DNA from: Streptomyces sp. cg36
GTDB taxonomy: Bacteria; Actinomycetota; Actinomycetes; Streptomycetales; Streptomycetaceae
Direction: 5' to 3'
Length of the DNA stretch: 64,000 nt
NCBI RefSeq assembly: GCF_041080675.1
Contig: NZ_CP163520.1
Location: 5,208,001-5,272,000 of the forward strand
The translations under genes were made by a program, and so were the position numbers. Shown here piece after piece: positions 42,401-50,086 of the stretch; the stretch's first letter is position 1; every line of letters begins with the position of its first letter. The notes beneath the pieces are model-generated. The model was not told the DNA's origin. It searched no databases and was given only the letters and a program-made list of their open reading frames with translations.

Positions 42401-42743
42401 AGCCGAGCTTGTCGTCGACCTTGCCGACGGTGGCGCCCGACACCGAGTCGAGCTGGTGCGAGACGGCGCCGGTGGCGCCGGGGGCGGTCGCCACCATCAC
42501 GGTGACGGTCTTCTCGCCCTTGGCCTGCGCCTCGGCGAGCCGCTGCTCGTCGGCGGCGCCCAGCTTGTCCCCGGGGGACTTGGCCGGGGCGGACTTCACG
42601 GGTACGGGGGTGGGACCGGCCGTCTGGGCGGCGAAGACGGGGGCGGCGCCCGCGGTGATCAGCGCGGCCACCAGGCCCGCCGCGGCCGCTATTCGGGCCG
42701 TGCGTCTGGCGCCGGGAACGGCGCTCGGCGAATCGGAGGTCAT
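39438..42743 (-). CDS. Secreted S8 (subtilisin-like) serine peptidase
   Basis: This is a 1101-residue exported protein. ATG 42743 is chosen because AGGG sits 6 bases upstream; ATG 42749 is too close to that site. The signal peptide is about 1-39. A propeptide-like domain (about 78-150) precedes the catalytic domain. The triad is D213 (GVLDSGVDLGH), H388 (EHGTHVAG) and S584 (GTSMASP), with oxyanion N486. An insert between Asp and His carries two calcium-loop-like motifs (DVNRDGD, DLNNNGD). The C-terminal ~450 residues are beta-rich, with two PPC-like regions. It probably degrades proteins outside the cell together with the neighbouring M28 peptidase. Confidence 0.93.
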   Translation of the reverse strand: MTSDSPSAVPGARRTARIAAAAGLVAALITAGAAPVFAAQTAGPTPVPVKSAPAKSPGDKLGAADEQRLAEAQAKGEKTVTVMVATAPGATGAVSHQLDSVSGATVGKVDDKLGYVRATLPTGTAESALKAAAKLPSVHGIDLKQEIQLDDPTPSGDNPKGTKSLRGASAQPAPGRNTPAKNPYNPSFETGAVDFVKQHPKADGRGVTIGVLDSGVDLGHPALQKTTTGERKIVDWVTATDPVADGDGTWRRMNTAVSGPEFTYQGRTWKAPAGSYDISLFSEKVTAGGDAKGDVNRDGDTTDTWGVLYDPVAGTVRVDLNNNGDFTDDEAMKPYKDGYQVGYFGTDNPATDVSERMPFTVEIRKDVKYDAAGHTSDYVNIGLIESEHGTHVAGITAANGLFGGKMSGAAPGAKIVSSRACNWSGGCTNIALTEGMIDLVTNRHVDIVNMSIGGLPALNDGNNARSELYKRLIDTYGVQLVISAGNEGPGVNTIGDPGLADHVISVGATVSQATWASNYGSNVSKKYDMMPFSSRGPREDGGFTPTLSAPGAAINTTQTWLPGSPVKEAGYSLPAGYSMLQGTSMASPQATGAAALLLSAAKQKHIDLAPADLRTALTSTAKHIKGVQAYAEGAGLIDIVDAWDAIQDGATAHEYAVKAPVSTAISYALKTPGFGTGIYDREGGLKAGEKKTYDVTVTRTTGPDKAVKHRLSFKNNDGTFKVLGKDEVALPLNTPVTVKVQAQPKSAGVHSAILEVDDRRTVGVDQQILATVVVAKPLVKPSYTFTDSSTVQRNSTKSYFISVPAGAKALEVSMGALRSGSQTRFIAIHPYGVPVDDSGTPNCYPNYDNPANTCRPDLRSYANPQAGVWEIEVESRRTSPYLDNPYKLDVALLGAAFDPAVKAVPEAKVGSSAPVEWKVTNGFAAIDGKLQGGSLGSAKVAKPTIKAGEVQTTTLTVGAGVERLDVAIGGVSDTAADLDLTVLKDGVQVASSADGDSEEAVSLLKPAAGTYTIQVAGYSVPSGSTTYNYRDVYYAPSLGTVKVDDTKAVKLANGASATVGAQVVVAGAAPEGRQFFGEVKLVNARGTAAGTGSVVIEKVTP

Positions 42744-43118
42744 CAGCATCCCTAATGGTCAGAAAGGGTCCGGAATACGGTGCCGGATGACCGCTGAGCA
42801 TTTCCTATTTGACCGTTGTTTGTGGAGAGTTGACCGAGCCCGGAATCGGACATGGCGGTATCCCGCCATGCGCCATCGGGCGCAAGGCGGGGCGAACCGG
42901 GGCCGATCAGCCCGCGCGGGCACGGGCGCGGTGACACGACGCCGCCGCGCGGTCGCCGCCCGCAGCCGTCGCCGGGCCACCCGGCCGCCCCGCCCGGCCG
43001 TCCGGAATCGGCCGAAACCCGCTCAACCGTCCCGGGGGCGGTCAACTCCCGCGCGGCGGACCGGGTCCTGCCTCGCCGAGGGCGCCGCCGAAGGTGCCCC
43101 CGGCCAGAGGGAGTGCAT
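42744..43118. other. Divergent intergenic region between S8 peptidase and serine hydrolase
   Basis: These 375 bp carry two TTGACC elements (42809-42814, 42830-42835) on the plus strand and a palindrome (42851-42870). The rest is GC-rich with no supported gene. Regulatory sites for both secreted enzymes probably lie here. Confidence 0.5.
42851..42870. promoter_or_regulatory. Palindrome CATGGCGG-4-CCGCCATG
   Basis: Perfect 8-bp arms with a TATC spacer, about 108 bp upstream of the S8 peptidase start and 16 bp after a TTGACC element. It could be a regulator site. No regulator gene adjoins it. Confidence 0.4.
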
Positions 43119-44309
43119 ATGTCGGTACGTACGGGGCGCAGGGTCAGGACGGCGGTCCTCGGGGTGGCGGTGGCCGCCGGGATCACCGCGACCGCGCTGG
43201 TGGCGCCCGCCTCCGCGGACGCCCGGGGTGCGCGGGCGGGCGGGCACGAGGTGACCCAGCGGGCGCTGGAGGCGGCGGTCGCGGCCGGATCGCCCGGCGT
43301 GGTCGCGGTCGCCCAGGACGGCGGACGGGTGTGGAGCGGGAACGCGGGCGTCGCCGACCTGCGCACCGGCCGCCAGCGGCAGGCCGAGGACCGCTTCCGG
43401 ATCGGCTCCATCACCAAGTCGTTCGTGGCCACGGTGCTGCTGCAACTGGAGGCCGAGGGCAGGCTGAGCCTCGACGACACCGTCGAGCACTGGCTGCCCG
43501 GCGTCGTCTCCGGCAACGGCAACGACGGCTCCGGGATCACCCTGCGCCAGCTGCTCAACCACACCAGCGGGCTCTACGACTACACCGAGGACGCGGCGCT
43601 CCAGCGAAAGATCTTCACCACGGAGTTCCTGACACACCGTTACGACACCTACAGCGCGGACCAGTTGGCCGCCATCGCCATGGCGCACCGCCCGGACTTC
43701 GCGCCGGGCACCTCCTGGAAGTACTCCAACACCAACTTCGTCCTGGCCGGGATGGTCATCGAGAAGGCCACCGGCCACTCGTACGCGGCCGAGATCGACC
43801 GCCGGGTGCTGCGCCCCCTGAACCTGCGCTCCACCTCGCTGCCCGGCACCGACTCCCGGATGCCCCGGCCCAGCGGCCGGGCCTACTCCAAGCTGTCCGA
43901 GCAGACCACGGGCCGGACCTACGACGTCACCGCGCTCAACCCGTCCATGGCGGGCTCGGCCGGTGAGATGGTCTCGGACTCCGGCGACCTCAACCGGTTC
44001 TACCGGGCGCTGCTGACCGGCAGGCTGCTGCCCCAGCGCCAGCTCAAGGAGATGATGACGACCGTCGCGGTGCCCGGCCACCCCGAGGGGGGTTACGGAC
44101 TGGGGCTGATGGCGCGCACGCTGCCCTGCGGGGTCGAGGTCTGGGGCCACGACGGCGGGATCCACGGCTCCACCTCGGTGGCGGTCACCACCGGGGACGG
44201 GCGCCACTCGCTGGCGTACAACCTCAACGGCGACTGGGCCGACGACGGCGCGGCGCCGGTGCTCGCCGAGTTCTGCGGCACCGGGCCGGCGGCCACGCCC
44301 GCAGGGTGA
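43119..44309 (+). CDS. Secreted serine hydrolase of the beta-lactamase/DD-peptidase fold
   Basis: This 396-residue exported protein starts at ATG 43119 behind GAGGGAG. The signal peptide is about 1-35 (VAPASADA). Class C-type motifs: SITK (Ser nucleophile near 97), YSN (near 202, in WKYSNTNFVLAG) and HDGG (near 344) in place of KTG. This matches the R61-type D-Ala-D-Ala carboxypeptidase/esterase group. It may trim cell-wall peptides or hydrolyse esters. A beta-lactamase role is less likely, because HxG replaces KTG. It is divergent from the S8 peptidase gene. Confidence 0.92.
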   Translation: MSVRTGRRVRTAVLGVAVAAGITATALVAPASADARGARAGGHEVTQRALEAAVAAGSPGVVAVAQDGGRVWSGNAGVADLRTGRQRQAEDRFRIGSITKSFVATVLLQLEAEGRLSLDDTVEHWLPGVVSGNGNDGSGITLRQLLNHTSGLYDYTEDAALQRKIFTTEFLTHRYDTYSADQLAAIAMAHRPDFAPGTSWKYSNTNFVLAGMVIEKATGHSYAAEIDRRVLRPLNLRSTSLPGTDSRMPRPSGRAYSKLSEQTTGRTYDVTALNPSMAGSAGEMVSDSGDLNRFYRALLTGRLLPQRQLKEMMTTVAVPGHPEGGYGLGLMARTLPCGVEVWGHDGGIHGSTSVAVTTGDGRHSLAYNLNGDWADDGAAPVLAEFCGTGPAATPAG

Positions 44310-44351
44310 CCCGCCGGTGCTCCCCCGGCCGGAGCCGGGCCCGCGGCCCGC

Positions 44352-45425
44352 TCACCGGGGGAGCACCACGACGTAGGCGGCGGGCTCCCGGTCCGCCGAC
44401 GCCATCAGGGCCGTGCGCACCACCGTCGCCTGCTGCTCCATCGCCTCGCGCAGCTTGCGCGGGGTGATGTGCACGACGGTGATGCCGAGCCGCTCCAGCG
44501 TCTCGCGCTTCTGGCTGTACTCGCACCACAGGTCGTCCTCGTCCGGCTGGCGCCCGCCCGTGCGCGGCGCCCGGGTGTCGAGCTCCACCGCCACCGCCTG
44601 GTCCGGCCAGTACGCGTCCACGCCCCCGATGTGCGGGCCGCCCGGCAGGCGCAGGTCCACGTTCCACAGCGGGTCCGCGAGACCGTGGACGCGCACCATC
44701 TCGTAGAGGCGGCCCTCGGCGATCGTGCGGCCCTCGGCGAGCAGCGAGTCCACCGCGTCCACCACGTGCGCCCGGGTCAGCAGCCGCGCCTGGGTCAACT
44801 CCCTTACCAGCACCGCCGGTTCGCAGTGGCCGCCGCGCACCGCCTCGGTGAGCAGCCGGCGCACCGCCTGCGCGTCGGTCAGCTCGGCCACCGCGTCCGC
44901 CAGCGCCCGCGCCACCGGAGCCACCGGCACCCCGGCGACGGACTCGGCGACCGGCATCACATGCGCCCGCACCAGCCGGACGCAGCCGGTCGAGCGCAGC
45001 CGCCGGGTGCGCGGCACCAGCACGTCGATCCGGTCGAGGGAGAGCAGCGGGGGAGCGGAGGAGAAGCGGTGCAGGGCGAGCGCGGCGAGCCCGGTGACCA
45101 CCGCGTCGGGCGGCGCGGCGTGCGCGGCGCCCTGCGCGGGAATCGCCCTGGCGCGCTCGGCGGCCGGGCGGCCCGCGTACAGCAGGACCGCGTGCAGGCG
45201 CTCCTCGCTGGTGGGCGGCCCCGGGTGCAGGACGTAGACGCCCGGCAGGAGCTGCTGCCAGGGGCCGCCGGGGCGGCACTGGGCGGCGGTGCGGGCGGCC
45301 GGGACGCCGTGCTCGCGCAGCTGCGCCGAGGAGAGCACGCGCCGCTGGACGTCGGCGAGGTGGCTGAGGGGGCGCGGGGAGAGCGGGGAGGTCTCGCCGC
45401 CGAAGGTCGGGGTGTTGGGGTTCAT
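44352..45425 (-). CDS. AbiEi-like N-terminal plus DUF559-like endonuclease-fold protein
   Basis: This 357-residue soluble protein starts at ATG 45425. The first ~120 residues resemble the AbiEi antitoxin-type winged-helix region (VLSSAQLREHGVPAARTAAQ, LLPGVYVLHPGPP, VTGLAALALHRF). The C-terminal ~100 residues look like a DUF559/restriction-endonuclease fold: IGGVDAYWPDQAVAVELD, then KRETLERLGITVVHITP, with a D-...-ExD arrangement. Such proteins are common and lineage-specific in actinobacteria. No AbiEii toxin partner adjoins it, so a toxin-antitoxin role is unsupported. DNA binding or cleavage is possible but inferred. Confidence 0.7.
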   Translation of the reverse strand: MNPNTPTFGGETSPLSPRPLSHLADVQRRVLSSAQLREHGVPAARTAAQCRPGGPWQQLLPGVYVLHPGPPTSEERLHAVLLYAGRPAAERARAIPAQGAAHAAPPDAVVTGLAALALHRFSSAPPLLSLDRIDVLVPRTRRLRSTGCVRLVRAHVMPVAESVAGVPVAPVARALADAVAELTDAQAVRRLLTEAVRGGHCEPAVLVRELTQARLLTRAHVVDAVDSLLAEGRTIAEGRLYEMVRVHGLADPLWNVDLRLPGGPHIGGVDAYWPDQAVAVELDTRAPRTGGRQPDEDDLWCEYSQKRETLERLGITVVHITPRKLREAMEQQATVVRTALMASADREPAAYVVVLPR

Positions 45426-45559
45426 GACCCCGGTGTTCCGCGCCCGCGGCGGCCCTTAACCGCTGTTACAAGCCCGTCGACAATTCCGGACAACCCCGTC
45501 CTAAAGTACGGGCGTTCGAGTGCCGACAGGGGGCCCGTCGCCGGGCCCCCCGCCGGGGG

Positions 45560-48139
45560 TCAGCGGGCGTCCGCCGCCGCGTCGCACGCCTGGCCGCGCA
45601 GGGTGCGGGCCAGGTCGTCACGGGCTTCGAGCACCAGGCGGCGCAGCGCCGGGGCCGCCTCCCGGTGTCCGTCGAGCCATTCGTCCGTGGCTTCGAGGGT
45701 CGCGCTGTTGTCCTGGAGGGCCGGGAAGAGCCCGCGCACGATGTCCATGCCGATCTGGATGGACCGCTCGGCCCAGACCCGCTCGATCACCTCGAAGTAC
45801 TTCGGCGCGTACGGCGCGGACAGCTCGCGCTGCGACGCCTGGCCGAATCCGGCGATGGTCGCCTCCGCCAGCGCGTTGGAGAGCGCGTCCGACTCCACGA
45901 CCTGGGCCCACGCCTGCGCCTTCACCGCCGCGGACGGCCGGGCCGCCAGACAGCGCACCTGGTGGCGCTTGCCGGAGGCGGTGTCGTCGCGGGCGAGCTC
46001 GGCGCCGATCGCGGCCTCGTCGGCCAGGCCGTGCGCGGCCAGCGGCTCCAGGAACGTCCAGCGCAGCTCCTGGTCGACGTCGAGCCCGTCGATCTTCGCC
46101 GTGCCCGCCAGCAGCCCTTCGAGCAGCTGGAAGTCGGCGTCGGTGGTGGCCGTGGAGGCGAAGAAGCGGGCCCAGGACAGCTGGTGCTCGCTGCCCGGGT
46201 CGGCCAGCCGCAGCTCGCGCAGCGCGCCCTCGGCGAGCAGCCGCCCGCCGCGCTCGCGCCACTCGGGCGCCGCGTAGTGGGTCTGCGCGGAGCGGGTCCA
46301 GGCGTGCAGCATCTGGAGCACGCCGATGTCGCTCTCGCGCCCGGAGTGGGTGAGGACCAGGTCGATGAAGTCCCGGGCGGGCATCAGGGCGTCCCGCGTC
46401 AGGTTCCACAGCGCCGACCAGCACAGGGCGCGCGCCAGCGGGTCGGTGATGTCGCCCAGGTGCGCGCGCAGGGTGTCCAGCGAGCCCTGGTCGAAGCGGA
46501 TCTTGCAGTAGGTGAGGTCGTCGTCGTTGACGAGGACCAGCTCGGGCCGCTCGGCCCCGGCCAGCTCCGCCACCACCGTGCGCGGCCCGTCCACGTCGAC
46601 CTCGGCGCGGGCGTAGCGCACCAGGGCGCCCGCCTCGGAGCGGTAGAGGCCGACCGCGACCCGGTGCGGGCGCAGCGTCGGGTACGCCTCGACGGCCTCC
46701 TGGGCGATGGCGAGCTCGGTGATGCGGTCGCCCGCGTCATAGGTGACCTGCGGGGTGAGCGAGTTGACCCCGGCGGTCTGCAGCCAGGAGCGCGACCAGG
46801 ACGCCATGTCCCGGCCGGAGACCTCCTCCAGGACCGACAGCAGGTCCTCCAGGCGGGTGTTCCCGTAGGCGTGGCGCTTGAAGTAGCGGCGGGCGCCCTC
46901 CAGGAACGCGTCCCGGCCCACGTACGCCACCAGCTGCTTGAGGACGGAGGCGCCCTTGGCGTAGGTGATGCCGTCGAAGTTGAGCTTGGCGTCCTCCAGG
47001 TCGCGGATGTCGGCCGTGACCGGGTGGGTGGAGGGCAGCTGGTCGGCGCGGTAGGCCCAGGACTTGCGGCCGTTGGCGAAGGTGATCCAGCCGTTGTCGA
47101 ACCGGGTCGCCTCGACCTGCGAGAAGCTGCCCATGAAGTCGGCGAACGACTCCTTCAGCCACAGGTCGTCCCACCACCGCATGGTGACCAGGTCGCCGAA
47201 CCACATGTGCGCCATCTCGTGCAGGATCACGTTGGCGCGCCGCTCGTAGGCGGCCCGCGTCACCTTGCCCCGGAAGATGAACTCCTCGCGGAAGGTCACC
47301 AGACCCGGGTTCTCCATCGCCCCGAGGTTGTACTCCGGCACGAACGCCTGGTCGTACTTGCCGAACGGGTACGGGTAGTCGAACTGGTCGTGGAAGAAGT
47401 CGAAGCCCTGCTTGGTGACGAGGAACACGTCGTCCGCGTCGAAGTGCCGGGCCAGGCCCTTGCGGCACATCGCGCCGAGCGGGATCTCCAGCGTGCTGCC
47501 GTCGTCGAGGGTGCGGGTGTAGGTGTCCGTCACGTAGTGGTACGGACCGGCCACCACACAGGTGATGTACGTGGAGATGGGCTCGGTCTCGGCGAACCGC
47601 CACACCCCGTCCTCGCCCCGGGTGCCCTCCCCGTTCGACCAGACCGTCCAGCCCTCGGGCGCGCTCGCCTCGAAGCGGTAGCGGGCCTTGAGGTCGGGCT
47701 GCTCGAAGTTGGCGAAGACCCGCCGGGAGTCGGCCGGCTCGTACTGGGTGTAGAGGTAGACCTCGCCGTCCTCGGGGTCGACGAAGCGGTGCATGCCCTC
47801 GCCGGTCCGGCTGTAGGCGCAGTTCGCGTCGACCACCAGCACGTTCTCGGCGGCCAGATCGGCCAGCGCCACCCGGGTGCCGTCGAACACGGCGGCCGGG
47901 TCGAGCGGCTTGCCGTTGAGGGTGATCGCGTTCACGGACGGCGCGACCAAGTCCGCGAAGGACTCCGCGCCCGGCCGCGCGCAGCGGAACTTGATCGTGG
48001 TCACCGAGCGGAACGTACGCGGCCCGTCCGGGGCGTCCCCGACCGCCGAGCGCAGATCGAGGGCGACGTCGTACCCGTCGACGGACAACAGCTCGGCCCG
48101 CTCACGGGCCTCGTCGCGGGACAGATTCTCACCGGGCAC
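45560..48139 (-). CDS. pepN: Aminopeptidase N (M1 family), copy 2
   Basis: This 859-residue zinc aminopeptidase starts at GTG 48139, 5 bases after AAGGAG; the GTG at 48145 overlaps that site. Motifs are LGAMENPG, then HEMAHMWFGDLV (near residue 308), then WLKESFA, the same arrangement as copy 1. The ERAP1-like C-terminal helical domain is complete. There is no signal peptide. The sequence is clearly related to copy 1 across its length but substantially diverged, so this is an old paralogue rather than a recent duplication. The two may differ in peptide preference. Monocistronic. Confidence 0.95.
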   Translation of the reverse strand: MPGENLSRDEARERAELLSVDGYDVALDLRSAVGDAPDGPRTFRSVTTIKFRCARPGAESFADLVAPSVNAITLNGKPLDPAAVFDGTRVALADLAAENVLVVDANCAYSRTGEGMHRFVDPEDGEVYLYTQYEPADSRRVFANFEQPDLKARYRFEASAPEGWTVWSNGEGTRGEDGVWRFAETEPISTYITCVVAGPYHYVTDTYTRTLDDGSTLEIPLGAMCRKGLARHFDADDVFLVTKQGFDFFHDQFDYPYPFGKYDQAFVPEYNLGAMENPGLVTFREEFIFRGKVTRAAYERRANVILHEMAHMWFGDLVTMRWWDDLWLKESFADFMGSFSQVEATRFDNGWITFANGRKSWAYRADQLPSTHPVTADIRDLEDAKLNFDGITYAKGASVLKQLVAYVGRDAFLEGARRYFKRHAYGNTRLEDLLSVLEEVSGRDMASWSRSWLQTAGVNSLTPQVTYDAGDRITELAIAQEAVEAYPTLRPHRVAVGLYRSEAGALVRYARAEVDVDGPRTVVAELAGAERPELVLVNDDDLTYCKIRFDQGSLDTLRAHLGDITDPLARALCWSALWNLTRDALMPARDFIDLVLTHSGRESDIGVLQMLHAWTRSAQTHYAAPEWRERGGRLLAEGALRELRLADPGSEHQLSWARFFASTATTDADFQLLEGLLAGTAKIDGLDVDQELRWTFLEPLAAHGLADEAAIGAELARDDTASGKRHQVRCLAARPSAAVKAQAWAQVVESDALSNALAEATIAGFGQASQRELSAPYAPKYFEVIERVWAERSIQIGMDIVRGLFPALQDNSATLEATDEWLDGHREAAPALRRLVLEARDDLARTLRGQACDAAADAR

Positions 48140-48297
48140 GGGCACTCCTTCGTGTCTCGTTCGAACAGCACCGATCCTGCCATGCCCGCCCGGCGCCGGA
48201 CACGCGGGAATGAGCTGGACCCCGGTCCGGTTGGCACCGAGGCACATCCACCGGACGCACGGCCACCCGTCAGCGGCGTCCCCGCAGGAGGAGAGAC

Positions 48298-48960
48298 ATG
48301 TCCGAGACCGTGACCCAGGCCGGGAAGACCCCCGTCGACTTCTGGTTCGACCCGCTGTGTCCGTGGGCCTGGATGACCTCCCGCTGGATGCTGGAGGTCG
48401 AGAAGGTGCGCGACGTGGAGGTCCGCTGGCACCTGATGAGCCTCGCCGTCCTCAACGAGGACCGGCTGGAGGAGCTGCCGGAGAACTACCGCGAATTCCT
48501 GAGCACCAAGGCGTGGGGGCCGGTCCGGGTCGTCATGGCCGCGCAGGAGAAGTTCGGCACCGAGGTGCTGGGCCGGCTGTACACCGCGCTGGGCACCCGC
48601 TTCCACAACCAGGACCTGGGCTCCGGCCGCGAGGTCCTGGTCGCCGCCCTGGAGGAGGCCGGGCTGCCCGCCGAGCTCGCCGACTACGCGGACGCCGACC
48701 CGGAGACCTACGAGTTCGACGCGCAGCTGCGCGCCTCGCACAAGGAGGGCATCGACAAGGTCGGCCAGGACGTCGGCACCCCGGTGATCGCGGTGCCCGG
48801 CGCCGACGGCGAGCAGATAGCCTTCTTCGGCCCGGTCGTCACCCCGGCGCCCAAGGGCGAGGCCGCCGCCCGGCTCTGGGACGGCACGCTGCTGGTGGCC
48901 TCGACCCCCGGCTTCTACGAGATCAAGCGCAGCCGCACGTCCGGCCCGATCTTCGACTAG
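48298..48960 (+). CDS. DsbA-like mycothiol-type oxidoreductase (Rv2466c family), CPWA variant
   Basis: This 220-residue thioredoxin-fold protein starts at ATG 48298 behind GGAGGAGAG. The family marker is VDFWFDPLCPWAWMTSRWML; GTPVIAVPG is the cis-Pro loop. Rv2466c, a mycobacterial mycothiol-dependent reductase, has a CPWC active site. Here it is C21-P-W-A24, so only the first Cys remains. That suggests a monothiol mechanism using mycothiol or another thiol as the resolving partner. It is divergent from pepN copy 2 by 158 bp. Fold and family are clear; the substrate is unknown. Confidence 0.88.
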   Translation: MSETVTQAGKTPVDFWFDPLCPWAWMTSRWMLEVEKVRDVEVRWHLMSLAVLNEDRLEELPENYREFLSTKAWGPVRVVMAAQEKFGTEVLGRLYTALGTRFHNQDLGSGREVLVAALEEAGLPAELADYADADPETYEFDAQLRASHKEGIDKVGQDVGTPVIAVPGADGEQIAFFGPVVTPAPKGEAAARLWDGTLLVASTPGFYEIKRSRTSGPIFD

Positions 48961-49274
48961 GACCCGCCCCGCGAGCGCCTCGCCGCCGCCCCCCGCCACA
49001 GAACTCGTCTTCCCAGCCCGGGTCCACGCCCGGCGTCCAGAACGCGAAAGTGTTCATGGCGTCGAGCATGGCACCCGGCACTGACAGCGGGACGGGCGCG
49101 AATGGGTGCGGGACCGGCGCACGGTGACGGCGCACGCGTGGCAGTGCCGTACGGGCGCGTGCGCCCCGCCGGTGCGGACGGCCCCCGCGAGTCACGTCCT
49201 CGCGGGGGCCGTCCGTGTGTCCGCCCGCAGGTGAAGGTTGAGAAGACGATCACGAGCAGGGCGTCTGGGGGTCC
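48961..49274. other. Convergent intergenic region with terminator
   Basis: This 314-bp gap between the oxidoreductase and sod genes holds a strong hairpin (49175-49215). A short minus-strand frame (ATG 49069 to 48923, about 48 residues) has no ribosome site and overlaps the oxidoreductase antisense, so it is not called. Nothing else is evident. Confidence 0.6.
49175..49215. terminator. 17-bp perfect hairpin between convergent genes
   Basis: Arms 49175-49191 and 49199-49215 pair perfectly around a 7-base loop. It is centred between the oxidoreductase (plus) and superoxide dismutase (minus) and closer to the latter. Confidence 0.8.
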
Positions 49275-49916
49275 CTACGGGACCAGGAGGAGGGCGTTGC
49301 CGGCGGACTTGGCGGCGGCGTAACGCTTCGCCACGTCCTGCCAGTTGACCACCCGCCACATCGCCTCGATGAAGTCCACCTTCTGGTTCTTGTACTGGAG
49401 GTAGAAGGCGTGCTCCCAGGCGTCGAAGACCAGGATCGGGGTGGAGCCCTGGCCGACGTTGCCCTGGTGGTCGTAGATCTGCTCGACCACGAGACGGCCG
49501 CTGACCGGCTCGTGGGCGAGGACGCCCCAGCCCGAACCCTGCGTGGTCGCCGACGCCTTGGTCAGCTGGGCCTTGAACTTGGCGAAGGAGCCGAAGGACT
49601 CGGCGATGGCGTCCGCCAGCTCGCCCACGCCGTCGGCCTCCAGCGGCTCGCCGCCGCCGTCGCCGGTCATGTTGTGCCAGTAGATCGAGTGCAGGATGTG
49701 GCCGGAGAGGTGGAACGCGAGGTTCTTCTCCAGGCCGTTGATCGAGCCCCAGGCGTCCTTGTCGCGGGCCTCCGCGAGCTGCTCCAGGGTGTCGTTCGCG
49801 CCCTTCACGTACGCCGCGTGGTGCTTGTCGTGATGCAGCTCGATGATCTCCGGGCTGATGACGGGTTCGAGCGCGGCGTAGTCGTACGGAAGTTCAGGAA
49901 GCGTGTAAATGGCCAT
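49275..49916 (-). CDS. sodF: Iron/manganese-type superoxide dismutase
   Basis: This 213-residue cytosolic enzyme starts at ATG 49916. Metal ligands are visible in [13 protein letters not shown] (His near 27), [13 protein letters not shown] (His near 80) and [13 protein letters not shown] (Asp and His near 165). It disproportionates superoxide to oxygen and hydrogen peroxide. In Streptomyces the iron enzyme SodF is repressed by the nickel sensor Nur when nickel allows SodN to be made. A Nur-like site (TTGCAA-5-ACGCAA) lies 25-41 bp upstream, which favours the SodF identity. Fe versus Mn preference is not readable with certainty. Confidence 0.95.
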   Translation of the reverse strand: MAIYTLPELPYDYAALEPVISPEIIELHHDKHHAAYVKGANDTLEQLAEARDKDAWGSINGLEKNLAFHLSGHILHSIYWHNMTGDGGGEPLEADGVGELADAIAESFGSFAKFKAQLTKASATTQGSGWGVLAHEPVSGRLVVEQIYDHQGNVGQGSTPILVFDAWEHAFYLQYKNQKVDFIEAMWRVVNWQDVAKRYAAAKSAGNALLLVP

Positions 49917-49940
49917 GTCCGAAGCCCCTCCGGCTGCTTA

Positions 49941-49957
49941 TTGCAACTGATACGCAA
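49941..49957 (-). promoter_or_regulatory. Nur-type operator upstream of sodF
   Basis: On the coding strand the site reads TTGCGT-ATCAG-TTGCAA, a 6-5-6 repeat matching the TTGCAA-5-TTGCAA pattern described for the nickel regulator Nur in streptomycetes. One half-site is perfect. It lies 25 bp upstream of the ATG, overlapping where the promoter should be. Confidence 0.7.
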
Positions 49958-50009
49958 GTGCACGCTATCAGCAGGAATTGGCCTGTGCAGCTAAGGGTCA
50001 CCTCAGCAA

Positions 50010-50054
50010 AAAGCCCTGCGTCCGGAGGTCTAGGACCTCCGGACGCAGGGCTTT
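50010..50054 (-). terminator. 21-bp perfect terminator of the amino-acid permease gene
   Basis: Arms 50010-50030 and 50034-50054 pair perfectly around TAG. On the minus strand the stem is followed by TTGCTGAGG after a run ending in TTTTT. It lies 32 bp after the permease stop and shields the sodF promoter from read-through. Confidence 0.9.
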
Positions 50055-50086
50055 CGGGCTTTTTCCGCCAGGGGCGGCCGTGGCGG

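Noticed and set aside
44352..45425. AbiE-type toxin-antitoxin pair
   Set aside because: Only the AbiEi-like N-terminal is present, fused to a nuclease-like domain. No nucleotidyltransferase toxin gene lies on either side.
48923..49069. Short minus-strand frame beginning MLDAMNTFAFWTPG
   Set aside because: The first residues look protein-like, but there is no ribosome site, the C-terminus is Arg/Gly-rich, and it overlaps the oxidoreductase gene antisense. Not enough to call.
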